Shown: one piece after another, positions 32,965 through 46,275 of the stretch
How the letters are laid out: every line of letters begins with the position of its first letter
Position numbering within the stretch: position 1 is the stretch's first letter
DNA from: Gnetum montanum
Lineage: Eukaryota > Streptophyta > Gnetopsida > Gnetales > Gnetaceae
Length of the DNA stretch: 64,000 nt
Assembly: GCA_015680685.1 (NCBI GenBank)
Contig: MNCI01036181.1
Coordinates: 546,267 to 610,266 of the forward strand
Reading direction: 5' to 3'
The notes under the pieces: generated by a model
Told to the model about the DNA's origin: nothing
The model's database searches: none
The model's input: only the letters and a program-made list of their open reading frames with translations
Program-made: the position numbers and the translations under genes

Positions 32965-34362
32965 TGGAAGTAGCAGTTAAATAAGTGTTACCTTACCATG
33001 TCACTAGAAAGACATGTTACCCATGCCTAAAGGTAGGTGGCTTCTTATGAATCTAAATAAAAAATAAAAAATTACAATGAATAAACTTCTTCCTTGGATA
33101 ATACACCAAGTGACAATACTCCTTGCAACAATGATAGTCTTATAGTCAAAATTCCAAGAGATAAAACAATGTGATTGCACTAGAATGTAATCTAGACTTG
33201 GTTTGAATCTTGAACAAAAAGGCTAGTGATTACTTTAACCACTAATAAAATGCAAGAATTCATTATGCCTATTGTAAGATACCTCACATCTAAATTTCAC
33301 CAATCCCTTCCAATCCATTTCATCTCACTATATGAATAACCATAACTTATGGTTTTATGTAACATAGTGTAATTTTCCCAACTTGGTGATACTAACATGT
33401 GTGTTTTGCCAAATAAGTATGCATTACATTCAACTATTTAAGTACCTAAGGACACTTTTAGACATCATTATACAATTGCATTAAGATTTGGAGCTTTCTT
33501 TGGGAAGGATCCACTTGTATAACTATTGTATCTTATACCTACTAGGTGATTCAACATCATCTTGAGCCTTCCAACAATAATAAACATCAATAAAAAACTT
33601 CCCTTTACATTCACTACATTTGTAGCAACAACACAAATCCATTACCCATCTCACCCCTCTTACCAACACCTAATAAATATTTCTCATCCAAGATTCCTTC
33701 TTTCTACTCTTTCTATGCAAAATTTTCAAGAAATATGCATCATTTCGAGCCCAAGACCCTTTGAACATGTTCCATACTTTCCAAATATTCAAAATGACTC
33801 ATTTTTATTGATGAGATCTTAACAAGAAATTTGAAAATTTTCTCATTTTTCATTTTTAAGCCAAGGGAGTTTTTGTCATATTTTCTTCTAAGTTGTGCAC
33901 TCTAACCTTCCAACATCCAATTCTCATAACTCCATACTTGTAGCTCTAATTTCTATGATTCTTAAATTTTATTGATCACAAAGCTCTCAACTTAGTCATG
34001 GGGGTGTGCTTAGTATAATATTGCAAAAATTTGAGTCATAATTTTATAATGCATGAAAGGTATTATAAGAGTAAGTACAAAGGTAAACATGCAATTTTTT
34101 AATAAAAATCAAGCCAAAAATATTTATATAATCCTCTTAATGAACCATGCCAACCATTATGAGCCATAAAGAACAACAAAGTGGATAACTATGAAGGATC
34201 GTAAGGAAATTAATACCTATGGGGGTTTTCTTCAAAAAACATTTCTAACTCTACAATCACAATAAGCTAAGAATTTGATCTAATTAAAGGTATGAGAAAG
34301 AAAAGGAGTTATCAAAGATTAGAGAAATTATTTTTATAATTCCTAAATCCTTGATGATTGCA
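32965..34362 (+). repeat. Family-B LTR, copy B-III
   Basis: Left-end text CTAGAAAGACATGTTACCCAT is shared with 3731-3750 and, reversed, about 39205-39225. The right end CA at 34361-34362 is followed after two bases by TGGTCCCAAAGAG. The middle is strongly diverged, so it is the oldest of the three copies; no clear TATA box is preserved. Confidence 0.5.
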
Positions 34363-34364
34363 TA

Positions 34365-35855
34365 TGGTCCCAAAGAGAGGAACAACAAGAGGACCCTCGC
34401 AGGTTGCAAGTAAAAGATCATAAGGCCAAGGAAGAGGTCAAACTAAAGAGCAAGATCCACAAGAAAAACATGCAAACTAGGAGNGTCAAATGACAAAGAA
34501 GGTAAGGAGTATCATGAGTTAACTCTTGAAAAAGATTATTTCAAAATTGGAACATACCACCTATTTCCCATAAAAAGATTAAAATAGATTATGCATGTAT
34601 GCAACCAAAGGAAGTGTGATCCTAATGGGAAAGTACAATGCAAATCTCGCTCAACTCTACTTCATAGAGATCAAAAGGTAGTCTGAAGAAAAGAAGGTAA
34701 GGAAGCTAACACTTCCATTTCCTTACCTCATTAGAAAGTTGTGCAAACATGATTAATTTCTAGGGTATCAACAAGGCTCAAAAAAATTTATTTTTTGAAA
34801 TGCTCAAGCTACCATCACAAAAAAAAGATCAAGTGAAGGAACAAATAGATGTTGGGGAAATCACACAAACTACTACGCAACAACAATAAGCTGGACCCAA
34901 TGTTCATCAGCAAGAGCAAAAATAGTAGCAACAACAAGAACAACTATAGCAACAAGTTCTACCATCACTATTGCAAGAATATAATCCATCCATGAGTCAT
35001 CTGCAATAGATTGTAGAGATCATCAATTGAGGAATGCATGAGGATGCCAACCTCTACAGAGTTATTAGTAGTGCCATTCAACCAACAGTTTCCACAAATC
35101 CTACAAGTGGACAAATATCATTATAGTCAAGAGGAGAGGTCCAATGCTAACAACAAATTTTTGGAAACATTACATCATTCCAAGTGCTACTTGAAACTAG
35201 ATAAGGAGCCACAGTTGTGATTATGAAGCACCAAGATGTAGCAAGAATAGTGGAAGTGATCATAGATCACATTAAGAAATTATTTAATGTACTTGTTGTG
35301 CCACCAATAGATCTAACTAAACCTAGGGATACTTAAATTTTAGCTGGTATCTCAATAACTCCTACCAATCATGAAGATGTATTGTATCGACTACTGTATA
35401 CTGGACAAGTGATGACAACTCTTTTCAACATCCCAAGTGATGTCATTGCAATAAAATTAGAGTTAATAGCAACCAAGGGTAAGCTGGTCATGGCTAAAAC
35501 TAGGGTAGATCATGTAGAAAATGAAATTCTCAAACTACAAAAAGAGCTCATGATCCTAAGGCCAAAACACAAAGATCATACTCAATTCATTGTGCCTAAT
35601 TAGCTGGAGAAATTTACAATAAGAAAATTAATCACCTCATAGAGTAGAATAAACAAATGGAGAATGAGAATGAGAAATTAATGTGGAATGCCTCTATAGC
35701 AGAAGCATAGATGTATGCATATGCTAAGACACTCACTGTAGTATAGGAAAAAAATAAACAACTTACCATAGGCAACACCAAGTTGACTAATGTAGAGAAG
35801 TAGAAGAACATCTTAGAAGAGAACATCCATCAGTTGAGCAAAAAACTGATAAGAG
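34365..35855 (+). mobile_element. Family-B internal region, copy B-III
   Basis: Begins with the PBS-like site and GAGGACCCTCGCAGG-like text matching the other copies. It carries Gln-rich, Lys-rich broken frames, including a coiled-coil-like stretch at 35382-35603 (LELIATKGKLVMAKTRVDHV). No pol motif. An N at 34484 is an undetermined base. It meets copy B-II tail to tail near 35856. Confidence 0.5.
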
Positions 35856-37864
35856 TCAACCAAGATATGAGCCACTTACTAAGATAAAATGGAATCCTCT
35901 CAATGGAGGAGCCAAGTTCTCAACAATTGATCTTTGATTAGTGAATCTTTCCCTAAGAACTTCAAGTTTAGCATTTGCAGTCTTAAGCTTTTGCTTGGAT
36001 TCCTTGTGGTGCTTAAACTCTTCTTTGTATAGCAAGTACAAGTTGGCCACATGTTTCTCTAACACTAACCAAGGTTGTTTAGTAGTTAGCATTGCTAGGT
36101 TTGCATATTAGAGATTAGCAAGCTTCATATATTTAGTTATCTCTATAATTTGCAACTCCTTCATACAAATCTCCACTTTTTTGTAGACAAGTTGCCACAT
36201 CTCTTTTCCTTATGGAGTTGCTGGAGGGTCTCATTGATGTTTTTCTTAGCCATCTAGATGTGTTTTTCATTAACTGCTTTTTGTAGGCTAACCTAATCTT
36301 TGTAGTGGTTCTTAACTCTCTTAAATTTAAGAGCGTTATTATTCTAGGTGATAATCTCAATCAAATATTTTTGGCATAAGGCACGAATTTCCTCCATATA
36401 GAGATTTCTATTCTCCACTGTCAATCTCCTAAGCTCAGTGTTTACCTTGGCTAGCTACTCCTACTATTGATGGATGAAATTTTGCATTTGTTATTTCTAC
36501 ACATCAACATTCTATAGGCACTGATTTTCTGCAGTTAGCATCTCATTCTCTAGGCATGTCTAGACCAAGTCCTTTTGAACTGGATATGTCTTGGCCTTGG
36601 TCATGACTAGTCAAAAATAGCTATCACCATCCCCACATTAACCTATTTCAATCTATCCTGAAGTTGTTGAAAAGATTCATCTCTTCTTAGTGTAGGGTTG
36701 AGGAGTGTGGGATTAGTAAGATAGACTCTTAATTTGGCAAGCTTCATAGCCAAACATTGCTTCTATGCTTGAACTATTTCAAGTTACACTTCCAAAATGA
36801 TGTATTTACCCTTTTCTTTAAGTAGCTCCAACTAGGTTGTAGTGATGTTATCCAAAAACCAAAGATACCTAGAATCAATTGTCCAGTTCCCACTAATTGG
36901 TCCAACAATTGGTCATGCTAAGATGCACTCAATCGACTACTAACAGTCCCTATGAACATTTGCACATCTCTGAGTGTAGAAATGTCTAGTACAAATGCCA
37001 CAGGCATGTTTGGTACTTTGACAATATGATTAGCAACCACTTTTACTATAGTCTCTTACGCTTGATGCTACATCACCAAGATAGTTGCCCCTTCACCCTC
37101 CTCAAAGTGCACAAAAAAGGTAGCAGCATTCTTAGATATTTTTAACAATTTCTATTCTTATGAGAGAGACACAGTTACCTCTCAAGCACTAGGATTCAAC
37201 CTTGTAGGTAGCTACGTTCTTTGGGGTAAGAATATCGGTCCACCTTCCTCCATCTAACTAATTATTTAATTTAAGTCAATTCATTGAGATGACTCATTGT
37301 AGGATGATACATAGATGGATCCCCACCATTTATTCTTTCTCGCTGCTCTTGCTCACATAAGTGCTACTCTCAAATTTCACGCAATAGCTTTTACTGAGTA
37401 GGACACTTGAATGTCCTCGATTCTCACAATGGTTTCTACATTTTTTCTATTCCAAAAGAGATGTCTCTTCCATGTACCACTCCACACTAGAAGTGACGAT
37501 TAGCCACATGGGTGAGTTTTGCAACTACGTTTTGACTTCTCATGAAGCATTTTCCAAAAATGGCCCAAAGTTTAGTTCTTGGAGAACTAAGCATTAGACA
37601 TCATGAGGCTTAATCATGTCAAGTAGGCTTAAGTCACTATGACCTCAAGTCCTGGTATGGGCCTTGATGCCTCTCTTTGAGATTATTCAGTCCCAACCTC
37701 TTCTTTAGGAATCTGTCAAATAGATTCCACTTTGGACTCCTCTCAAAGAGGTCCCATTGCATGAGTTTCTACTGCCTACTCTTAGGCTTGTTCCTACTAT
37801 TCCTGACTAGCTTTGGTTTATTTTTTCCTTAGTTGTGGTGATCCTCCTTCCTGCGATCATTATG
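35856..37864 (-). mobile_element. Family-B internal region, copy B-II
   Basis: Reverse-oriented relative of 5047-7395. Open stretches at 35856-36092 and 36133-36360 encode Lys/Glu-rich helices; the first shares LEKHVANLYLLYKEEFKHHK with the 6.6-kb copy. No protease, RT or integrase is visible. Confidence 0.5.
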
Positions 37865-37876
37865 GTCTTGGTGCCA
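37865..37876 (-). other. Probable PBS of family-B copy B-II
   Basis: Minus-strand TGGCACCAAGAC, two bases after the LTR end, the same spacing as in copies B-I and B-III. Confidence 0.45.
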
Positions 37877-37878
37877 TC

Positions 37879-39290
37879 TGTGATCACAACATGACCAAAG
37901 GTTAGCATTAAATGTGTAACTTGAAACAATTAGGATACCTTATCTCTTTGAAAAATTCACACCTAGCTAAGTTGTGATCATGGTCAATTCAATTATTTTA
38001 ATTATTATTTTATTCTTATTTTAATATTAATAATTAATTTTAGGTTTACCAGATTTTGTTGAAAGAATTAAATTGTCAAAAATTGATGGTTTAATGTTAT
38101 TCTATTCATCAACCCTTTGGGGGAGTTAGAAAAATTTTGAAAATTTTTTGTCAAAAACCTCAAGGTTTGTGGCCTCCATGACTAAAAGCTTACCTCCAAT
38201 AGCTACAAGATCAAAGAATGAAGTGATTTGGACAAATTCTATGAAAGTTATGGGCTTTGGAAGGTTTTGGGTTTACAAAAATTACATAAACTTCCCTCTC
38301 ATTTTGAAGCAAATGATAAAAAATTTAAAAGTATTGGACAGTATTTATAGGATTTTTGCACTGCATTAACTAGGCCTAGTCAATGGGGCTAAGACAACAT
38401 AGCTATTCGCATTGACTAGATGTAGTCGATGCAGCTAGGCTCATCAACTAGGCCTAGTCGCGATAACTGTTGACTATCATTGACTTTTTCAAAATTAATG
38501 AAAACAAGGAGTTCCTGCATGAAATGAGGATTAAATGGAAGCCCAAAAATCCATGAACAAGATGAAAATATTATAAGGGAATTTTGAAGTTTAGAAAATG
38601 GAGAAATGATTTGAGAATGAGATTTGATGAAGAAAAATGCCTTAAGGATCACATAGTTGGATGCACGATGGAGCATGCAAAAGATTTGATTATAGCAATA
38701 TCTAAGGATCAGAAACTTAACTAATTAAACCATGAGATATGCAAGTGGCACCTTCCCATCATGTCACATGCCCTTTTTACCCTTGCATAACCTCAAGGAG
38801 TCCATGGGCCCAATAGTTGATAATGGTTATGAAAATTTAAGGACCAAACTCGAAGAATATATTTAGATATTTCAACATATCAAAGTAAGACATTGGATGA
38901 AAACATGGATAACTGATAGTGAGGTAAGTTATGAAAACATTCATGGATGATGGAGATACTAGAATGGAGTTCCTAGTCTTGGTCACATGAAGTCCCTTGT
39001 GGAATTTATAGTTAAATGACTCGATAGAGTCCAACCTTAGTCTAGACCAAAACCAATCACTTTCAATAACTTTTCATTACCACTCAAAGACCAACCCATC
39101 CCCTTCAGACATAATAATACTCCCACAAACAACCACCATTCCTTATTTGAGAAGAAAAGAAAAATAGGAAGTGATAAAGGGCCTTAGTTAGAGGAGACCT
39201 TCAAGCATGGGTAACATGTCTTTCTAGTCTCATAACCAATGCTTGTGGCCTTTTTATTTTGTCTAAGGGATATGCTTTGAATTTCCATTA
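37879..39290 (-). repeat. Family-B LTR, copy B-II
   Basis: About 1.4 kb, the reverse complement of 3668-5032. TATA box (minus) at 38342-38349. Two ACTAGGCCTAGT palindromes lie upstream of it on the minus strand at 38369-38380 and 38447-38458. The right edge is approximate. Confidence 0.65.
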
Positions 39291-40289
39291 TTATTATTTT
39301 TAGAATTTTTGGATGGGAATCACATCATGCAAAGACTTATTTAACTTTTTGTTATTGGTTGACAAGGAATGGTAAGAAATCAACAAAAACACACATGCAC
39401 TCAAGATGGTAGAAGCTACAAAGAGCTTTAAATCCCCTTGAAGTCACACCCTTTTCAAACCTTTGAATCCTTTCCAAGTCTGGAAACTACCAAGATCATA
39501 AATTTGTTAAGGTTTTATTAATGAAAAAGAGACCTCACATTTCAGAAACAAGGAAAACCATAGAGTTTGTGGATGGGTGGATGACATGGACTTAGTGCCT
39601 ATTCCATGAAAAAGAGACTCATCGTAGTTATCAGTCATCAAAATTTAAAAATAGAAACTAGACATTGTTAATAAAAAATGTTAAGTACAAACCACCATTA
39701 GCAAACAGCTACAACACCACTATGTCCTGTTGGCAATAAAGTGCTTTTATTAGAAGATGAGAAAAATTCACACCAAAATAAGGAAATATATAAAAGAAAT
39801 TATAAAATATTCAAGAAATATAACACATACTAATGATGTTGTAAAAAAATTGAAAAAATTGATAAAATAAAAACAAGAATTTGTAAGATAAAGAAGCTAT
39901 AAAAGAAAAAGTTGTAAAAAAAACAAAGTGTTAAACAAAAATATGAAAAACCAAAAGATGAAAAACTAAGAATCCACTATAATGATTAGCATGGATGGCC
40001 ATCTCCCCCATGACTAAGTTGTAAGAAGGAGATCTATAAAAATTAAGCATGGTTATCCATTTGATGAGGCGTTTGTTGTATTGCCTTGCTTAGGTTCATG
40101 GAAAGGTTTTAGTTGTTGCATGTTGATTAGCTACTTTTTGTTTGGGCCCTAAGGTTTGTAAATTAACATGGCCCTAGAAGGAAAATTTTTACGAATAATG
40201 TAAGACCCTTCCCACAATGTCTGGAACTTAGTTCGTTGAGGTACATGTGTAGGGTTCTAGTAGAAGTCCTTATCTTCATGTTGAAATTT

Positions 40290-41330
40290 GACCTTCCTTA
40301 TTCTACGGTCATGTCGTTGCTTGCTAAATTCCTTATGCACTTCATTCAAGGATAGGGCCACTAATTGGTTTTCATCTAGCATGTTAAGGTTGATCAATCA
40401 TTCTCTTTGTGCTAGACTCAAGTCAAGATCTAGGTCACATGCTATTGAAAGTGTACAAAGCTCAAATTTAATAAGAAGTGTTGGTAATTTTCTGTACACT
40501 AGCTCATAGAAAGAGTAGCCTATAGAGAGTTTCCATTTTAAGTGGTAGGCCCAAAGGGAATCATTGATTTTTGTGCTCTATGCCCTCCTATATTTTCTAA
40601 TAATTCTCATTAATATTTTTGGAATTTCCTTGTTAGTAACCTCTTCTTGACCATTGCCTTGGAGGTGGTAAGATATTGTTAATTTATGTTTAACCCCTAA
40701 GCATTGCATAAGCTTGTAAAAAGTGGTGCCTATGAAATAGGTTCCATTATCAGAAATTAGTGTACATGGCATCCCAAACCTGTTTACAACCTTTTATTGT
40801 ACAAATTGCACAACAATAGATGATGTACAATCAACAATGGTTACTACTTCTACCCATTTTGTGTAATAATCAATGAAAATAATTATGTACATCTTTTCAT
40901 TTGACGTGGGTTTGATGGAACCCATGAAATAGACATTCTATATGTTGAAGGATTCCAGTGATTAGATCTACTATTAAGGTCCCTTCATTCAAGCAATCAT
41001 CCTGCCATCTCATTGATAGAGTTCACAAGAGTGGATAAATTGGTGGACATCCCTGAAGATGGTTGGCCAATAATACCTTGCCATTAGGATCTTAATGATT
41101 TTGTGTCTTCCAACATAGTGGTCCCCATAAAGACCCTCATGAGCATCCTAGAGGACATGCAATTGATCAACATCAGGTACACACTAATGAACTAATCCAT
41201 TAGCGTGCACCTTGTAAAGGTGTATATTGATTTTCATGAAGCATTTGTCCTAATAAAGAAACTATTATTTCTTACTGTAGTCTAGATCTTATGACATCTC
41301 TTGAGTGAGAAGATAAGTGAGGATGCCATC
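40290..41330 (-). pseudogene. Element A-IV integrase (decayed)
   Basis: The best segment, 40578-40772, reads MPCTLISDNGTYFIGTTFYK, then LGVKHKLTISYHLQGNGQEE and VTNKEI, which shows the second catalytic Asp (S-D-N-G) and the catalytic Glu after N-G-Q. Parts of the zinc finger and the first catalytic Asp lie towards 41.2 kb in other frames. Confidence 0.65.
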
Positions 41331-41379
41331 ATACCATTTTGGTTCTACAAGCACTTGTTTATTTATTGCACTTGTAAAT

Positions 41380-41800
41380 AGGAGTTCATTAGGAAATTGA
41401 TAAGAGAGTAAGCTCTCCTCTTTGTTATCCCATCATAACTAAGACAAGTTATCAATGAACACATTCTTAGTTCCCTTTTGATCTACAATTGTAATATTGA
41501 ACTCCTACAAGATCATCAACCACCATATGACATAGGGGCTCACCATTGGCTTATTCATTAGGAAGCAAATTACACTATGGTCAATTTATACGAACACTTT
41601 GTATCCAAGCACATAGTGCCTAAACCTCTCTTGAGTGTACACCACCACCATTAGTTCTTTCTCCATTGTAGTGTAATTCAACTGTGCACCCACAATTCTT
41701 CAAATTGCACAATGGATGTAATACAGATGTTTCTTTTCATCCAACTATGTAAGCATGGCTTCCAAGGCATAGTTTGATGTATCTTCCATGATATTAAATG
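41380..41800 (-). pseudogene. Element A-IV RNase H (decayed)
   Basis: Minus-strand fragments include LNYTTMEKELMVVVYTQERF, then RHYVLGYKVFV and a stop, IDHSVICFLMNKP, and further on EFNITIVDQKGTKNVFIDNLS. The T-x-x-E-K-E-L and H-Y-x-L-G motifs and the closing A/I-D-x-L-S motif identify the Ty3 RNase H. Confidence 0.6.
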
Positions 41801-41949
41801 ATCTAGACTAGTCAGGTGCTTGTAGAACTAGAGTCTCTATGAGCTTCTGCTTGAGGCTCTAGAATGCTCACATTCCTTGATCTAGATGACTGAAGCATCT
41901 TTCTTTGTTAGCTTAACCAATGGTTTTGTGATCTTAGACAAATTCTCTA

Positions 41950-42790
41950 TGAATCACCAGTAGTAGCTAGTGTGTCCAAGGAATAACCAAACATCTTTGA
42001 TGATTTCTGGTTAGCAAGTTATTTCTTGGATGACCGTTATCTTTTTAGGTTCCACCTCAAGCCCTGCTTGAGAAATTGTATGTCCCAATATAATGCCCTC
42101 CAAGACCATCAGATGGCTCTTCTACCAATTAAGCTAAAGGTTCATCTCCATATACCTTTTAAGAACTTAGTTAAGGGGATTTAGGGCTTGCTTAAATGTA
42201 GCTTCATAGGTGGAGAAGTCATCCATGAAGACTTCCACCACACAATCAAGTTGTTACTAAAAAATGCTTAAGACCAAGCATTTGAATGTTGCATGAGCAT
42301 TGCACAAACCAAAAGGCATCTTTTGATATGCAAAAGTCTTCAAGGAACTCATGAATGTTGTTTTGGCCTAATCCTCTGGTATGATTTGGATTTGCTATTA
42401 TATATTTCTAGATGGTTATAGCCACTATAATCATCTAGAAATCTATAATAGCAATGCCTAGATATAGTGTCCAATACTTGATCTACAAATGGTAATGAAA
42501 AGTTATCTTTAAATGTTGCCATATTCAATAGTCGAAAGTCAATATAGACCTACCACTTGTCACCTGTCTTTGGCATAATCACAAGTGGACTAACCCACTC
42601 ACTATCTGCAATGGGATAGATAAACCCTACCTTAAGAAGTTGTTCAATTTTCTCTTTGATGATCTACCTCAATTTGGGTTTCAATCATCGCTGTGCATAG
42701 CTCTTTGGCTTCATGGAAAAATTAGTGTATATATGATGCTAGCATATCCTAGGATTAATCCCTATGAGTTTAAGATATGACCAAGCAAAG
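41950..42790 (-). pseudogene. Element A-IV reverse transcriptase (decayed)
   Basis: Around 42.21-42.24 kb the minus strand reads VVEVFMDDFSTYEAT with both catalytic Asp intact. The preceding M-P-F-G-L-C-N-A region near 42.3 kb and the cis motifs near 42.6 kb are present in broken frames. Compare the sister copy at 26.45-27.1 kb, where the same box has lost an Asp. Confidence 0.65.
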
Positions 42791-42798
42791 GTTGTTGA

Positions 42799-43104
42799 TC
42801 ATTTGTTGACCACCCTCAATAGCATCCATTTTTGTTCAGGAGCAAGATTTACGGTGATGATTACTAACTTACCATTTTTCAAAAATGCATAGTACATGCC
42901 AGTAGGTAGAGTTTTTAACTCTAAGGGCTCTTGCTTAAACTTTTCAAGGATTTCCAACTCTACCCAATTAGTATCATAATTTGCATCATTAGAGAGTTGG
43001 TGATGAACTTGCTCAAGTTCATCCATGCCTTCCACATAGGCACATGTTATTAAGCTCTTAATAGGTTTCATACAAAGTGTGTTGCTTTCAAGATCAACTG
43101 TCAA
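42799..43104 (-). pseudogene. Element A-IV protease-RT linker of Athila type
   Basis: 101 open codons: WVELEILEKFKQEPLELKTL, then PTGMYYAFLKNGKLVIITVN and LAPEQKWMLLRVV. In Athila polyproteins the region before RT has this L-E-L-K-x-L-P...Y-A-F-L...L-x-x-x-Q...L-L-x-V-L layout. It is the longest open pol piece in this copy. Confidence 0.65.
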
Positions 43105-43229
43105 CCATTAGGTGCCCTCCTATTTTGTGGCTACTACGTATAGGTACCTTTGAATATATGCCTCATTTGCATACTACCTGCATGCAGAAATGGATGCTCT
43201 TTTCATGGACTAGAGTTTCTGCATGCAGT

Positions 43230-43640
43230 TGCACCCTATATCACTTTTTCTTAATCTTTCCAAATGTATTTTCCTTAGAAATTTCTAATGAAAGATCTCA
43301 AATGTTCATTTTTGCATCAACAGTGCTCAACCAAACCCTTCCCATAATGATTGGAAAGTCCCCCTTGCAATTATTAACTTTGATTACCAAGAAATCGACA
43401 AGATAAGACCACCCACAAAAAATGTTCACAATATCTTCTACTAGTCTCAATGGAATAGTGATTGATTGATCTTTCAATTCTAAATGGATGTTGCTCTTCT
43501 TAAAAAGAGGTAAGTTCTAGGCATTGTACATTTCATGAGAAATCATATTAACTCTAGAACCTAAGTCAACAAGAACTTTGCATGGATTATTCCCAACAAT
43601 CTGCAAATAGATGACAGAACTTTCAAGATCAACTCTTTTT
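43230..43640 (-). pseudogene. Element A-IV aspartic protease (decayed)
   Basis: The minus strand reads NPCKVLVDLGSRVNMISHEM for the active site and GDFPIIMGRVWLSTVDA for the closing motif. The active site is D-L-G-S rather than D-T-G or D-S-G. Several Ty3 elements of plants use this form, so it may be natural. A TAG stop splits the frame after the active site. Confidence 0.65.
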
Positions 43641-44389
43641 CTAAGAAGGTTGCCAACCTTGATCTAATTAGATACATTGTGGGTTAACATAACTATGTAG
43701 ATCTTGGAAGGTTTTTATATTGAAGGGCTCTTGAAAGGAATGGATGCAAAGGATAAAGGAGATACAAGGTGACTAGCCACATAGGTAGGTGAGGGTTTAG
43801 TAGGGCTATTGGTTCGAAAGAATGGTCTTTTATGGCATATTAGTTTCAAACCACTCAACTAAGGAGCTGGTTGTAAGTTAATAGTCCTAGCAACATTACA
43901 TTATTGTAGTTGGGTGGGAAGCTCACCCTACATGGATGGAGTAGGTGGTAATTGGGTTGAGGGTGGAAGAGCATGTGTTGAAGCATGAGAAGGATGATAA
44001 GAATATGGGGCTTTCCCTCTAGTAGATGGAGAATGAATTTTGTGATACTCTAAAAGATAGTAATAATGCTAAAAAGAAGCATGACTAGAAAAGTCACACA
44101 GAGATATTGGTTGCTAAACATAGTATCCATATAGATTTTGCTACCTATAACAGTACTGCTACCTTAATGGTGGCCTCTCCCATGATTGTGGATGCTGCCA
44201 CTACTAGTATTACTCATATGACTATGATGTAGCTCCACTTGGATAATAAGCTTGTTGTTGTTGGTGGAACTGCCTTAGATTACCTTGAGGATAAGGTAAT
44301 CTTCTAGGTGCTTTTCTTCTTGCTAGTCTAGGATCCATCACGTACATCCTAGACTCCTACAAGTGTGACACAATAGTGCAACATCCTTT

Positions 44390-44440
44390 AGGATGTTCGT
44401 ATTGGCAGATGTCACATCCACCATCATTATTTGATTCTGA
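44390..44440 (-). other. Compact zinc-knuckle-like motif in element A-IV gag
   Basis: The minus strand encodes GGCDICQYEHPKGCCTIVSH. The spacing is C-x2-C-x3-H-x3-C, one residue shorter in two loops than the classic C-x2-C-x4-H-x4-C knuckle. The decayed sister at about 28.85 kb has GGCDI and EHPKGC at equivalent places, so the motif was shared by both copies. Confidence 0.5.
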
Positions 44441-46130
44441 ATCCACAACCTCTTCTACTATCACAACCTTTCCCTTACCCCTTTAATAGGCATGTTCATC
44501 TTTTTTCCATCTCTTATGGTCACAATCACAAATTTTCTCTCTTGATTCTTCTACAATTTTTAGAGCAGTTTGGAATATTTTTTACAAAAAGTCTCATAAT
44601 TTATCAACCTTGGCTGATATATCAGAAATAGATTTTTGTATTAGTAAGGTTTTCTACTGCACCACCTCATCAAGTGATGACTCCTCCTTGTTGTTGCAAA
44701 ATTAGACCTCCCTTTTTCTAATGGAAGGATCTTGGTTATATTTCACAACACTTTCCCATTTTCTCAACTCTTCTTCTTCTTTTGCTACCTGCTCTATAAG
44801 CTTTTGGATTTGATGAGCTCTAAGTTCTGACATCTTTCTTGGGCATAAATGGAAAGAGTTCTTCTCATTTCTAATTTCAGTCCATCTATGATGTGGTGAA
44901 GTTGTTCCCACTAAGAATATCCATGGCTAGGGCATTGGTGTATGAGAGAATAGTATCTACCCATGGTGATGTCCAAGGGTTCATGTGTTCCTTACTTTCA
45001 TCCTTGGATCTTCCTACTCAAATTAGACACTTGGGAGTACATATGGTATTTATCATTGAACAGCTCTAGTAGTGTACTCCACCTACAGATAGATTTAGGC
45101 TCCAAGGATTGATACCAGCTTTTTGCTTCCTTGATGAGTGTCTTGGGAAATAGCTTTAATTTTTGCTAATAATTTTTAATATTCTTTAAGGCACATGAAT
45201 CATGAAAGGTTTGAAGATGTGTTTGTGGATTAGAGTTATATCCTCTCTCAAATCTGGGGATATTGTTCATTTCAAGTCACTTGATCTAACTATCTTTCAC
45301 ATGTCTAGTTAGAATTTTTACTGCCTCTACAATACTTATCATGCTTCAAGTTGCTAGCAAAGGCTCATCATCATCATTATTTGGATGAGCCTATGATGTC
45401 CTCTACTACTCCTTGGTTCATGGTGGGCCTGATGATCATTATTATCCCACTATTCACCTTCATCATAGTTGTCCTTTCTATGACATCTGTAAGAATAAGA
45501 AGAGGAAGAAAAAGATGTACATGAAGAGGATGAAGGAGGACTGTCACCATCATGCTATCTACCACCTCCTCTATGCTTGCCACAACAACATCTATCATCT
45601 TTCTTATCATCTTGATGCTTTCCTAAGCCCCTACCTTGACTCCCACTTTTGCCTGAACCTGGATTATTGATTGTGAAATACATATTTAGGTTCAAGCCTC
45701 CATCACCAATATCAAGGGGTTGAGAATCTTCATGTTGAGAACCCCCAAAGGAAGGATCCTCATTTTCATTTTGGTTGAGCAGGAATAAGGAATTGGAGAA
45801 CCATTTTTCCCTCATAACCTCATGGTGCTTCTCCTAGTGTCGATCTCTCCTACATTATGTTTCAGTGGGAAGATAGTCCCAGTATTCATGGTCATGCACA
45901 ACATACTCTTTTTGAAGATCCTGGATGCCCAACCTCCTAAGAGTTTAGAATAGCATCATATGCATAGATCAATCGAGAGGCATTACAATATTGCCCTCAA
46001 TATCTCACCATCGCAATTGTTCATCCTGATGTAGGATGAAGGTGAAGTCAAGCACATACTAATTTGGATGAGTATATACCACCCTGCATTCTTGAGGCAC
46101 TGGCAATTTAATATCATCTTGCTTGTGAGA
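44440..46130 (-). pseudogene. Element A-IV gag (decayed)
   Basis: Starts near 46.1 kb after the leader; 45555-45815 encodes NENEDPSFGGSQHEDSQPLD and a Gly/Lys-rich stretch ending GKHRGGGR, like the 30.0-kb copy. Gag core fragments follow at 45.3-44.95 kb. 44702-44911 encodes a charged helix (LIEQVAKEEEELRKWESVVK). Confidence 0.5.
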
Positions 46131-46275
46131 AGAAGAAATTTTGTACTTAAAATAAGATATCAATTTTCTTAAATTATTATATTTATTTTGAGAATGATTT
46201 TGACCTTAGGGTTTGTCCAACGATGTTAATGATTTTTACTATGCCTAGATAGCACATGTTTCAAACAAAAAGAAG

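Noticed and set aside
43077-43406. 109-codon plus-strand open frame
   Set aside because: Antisense of the Athila-like protease and linker.
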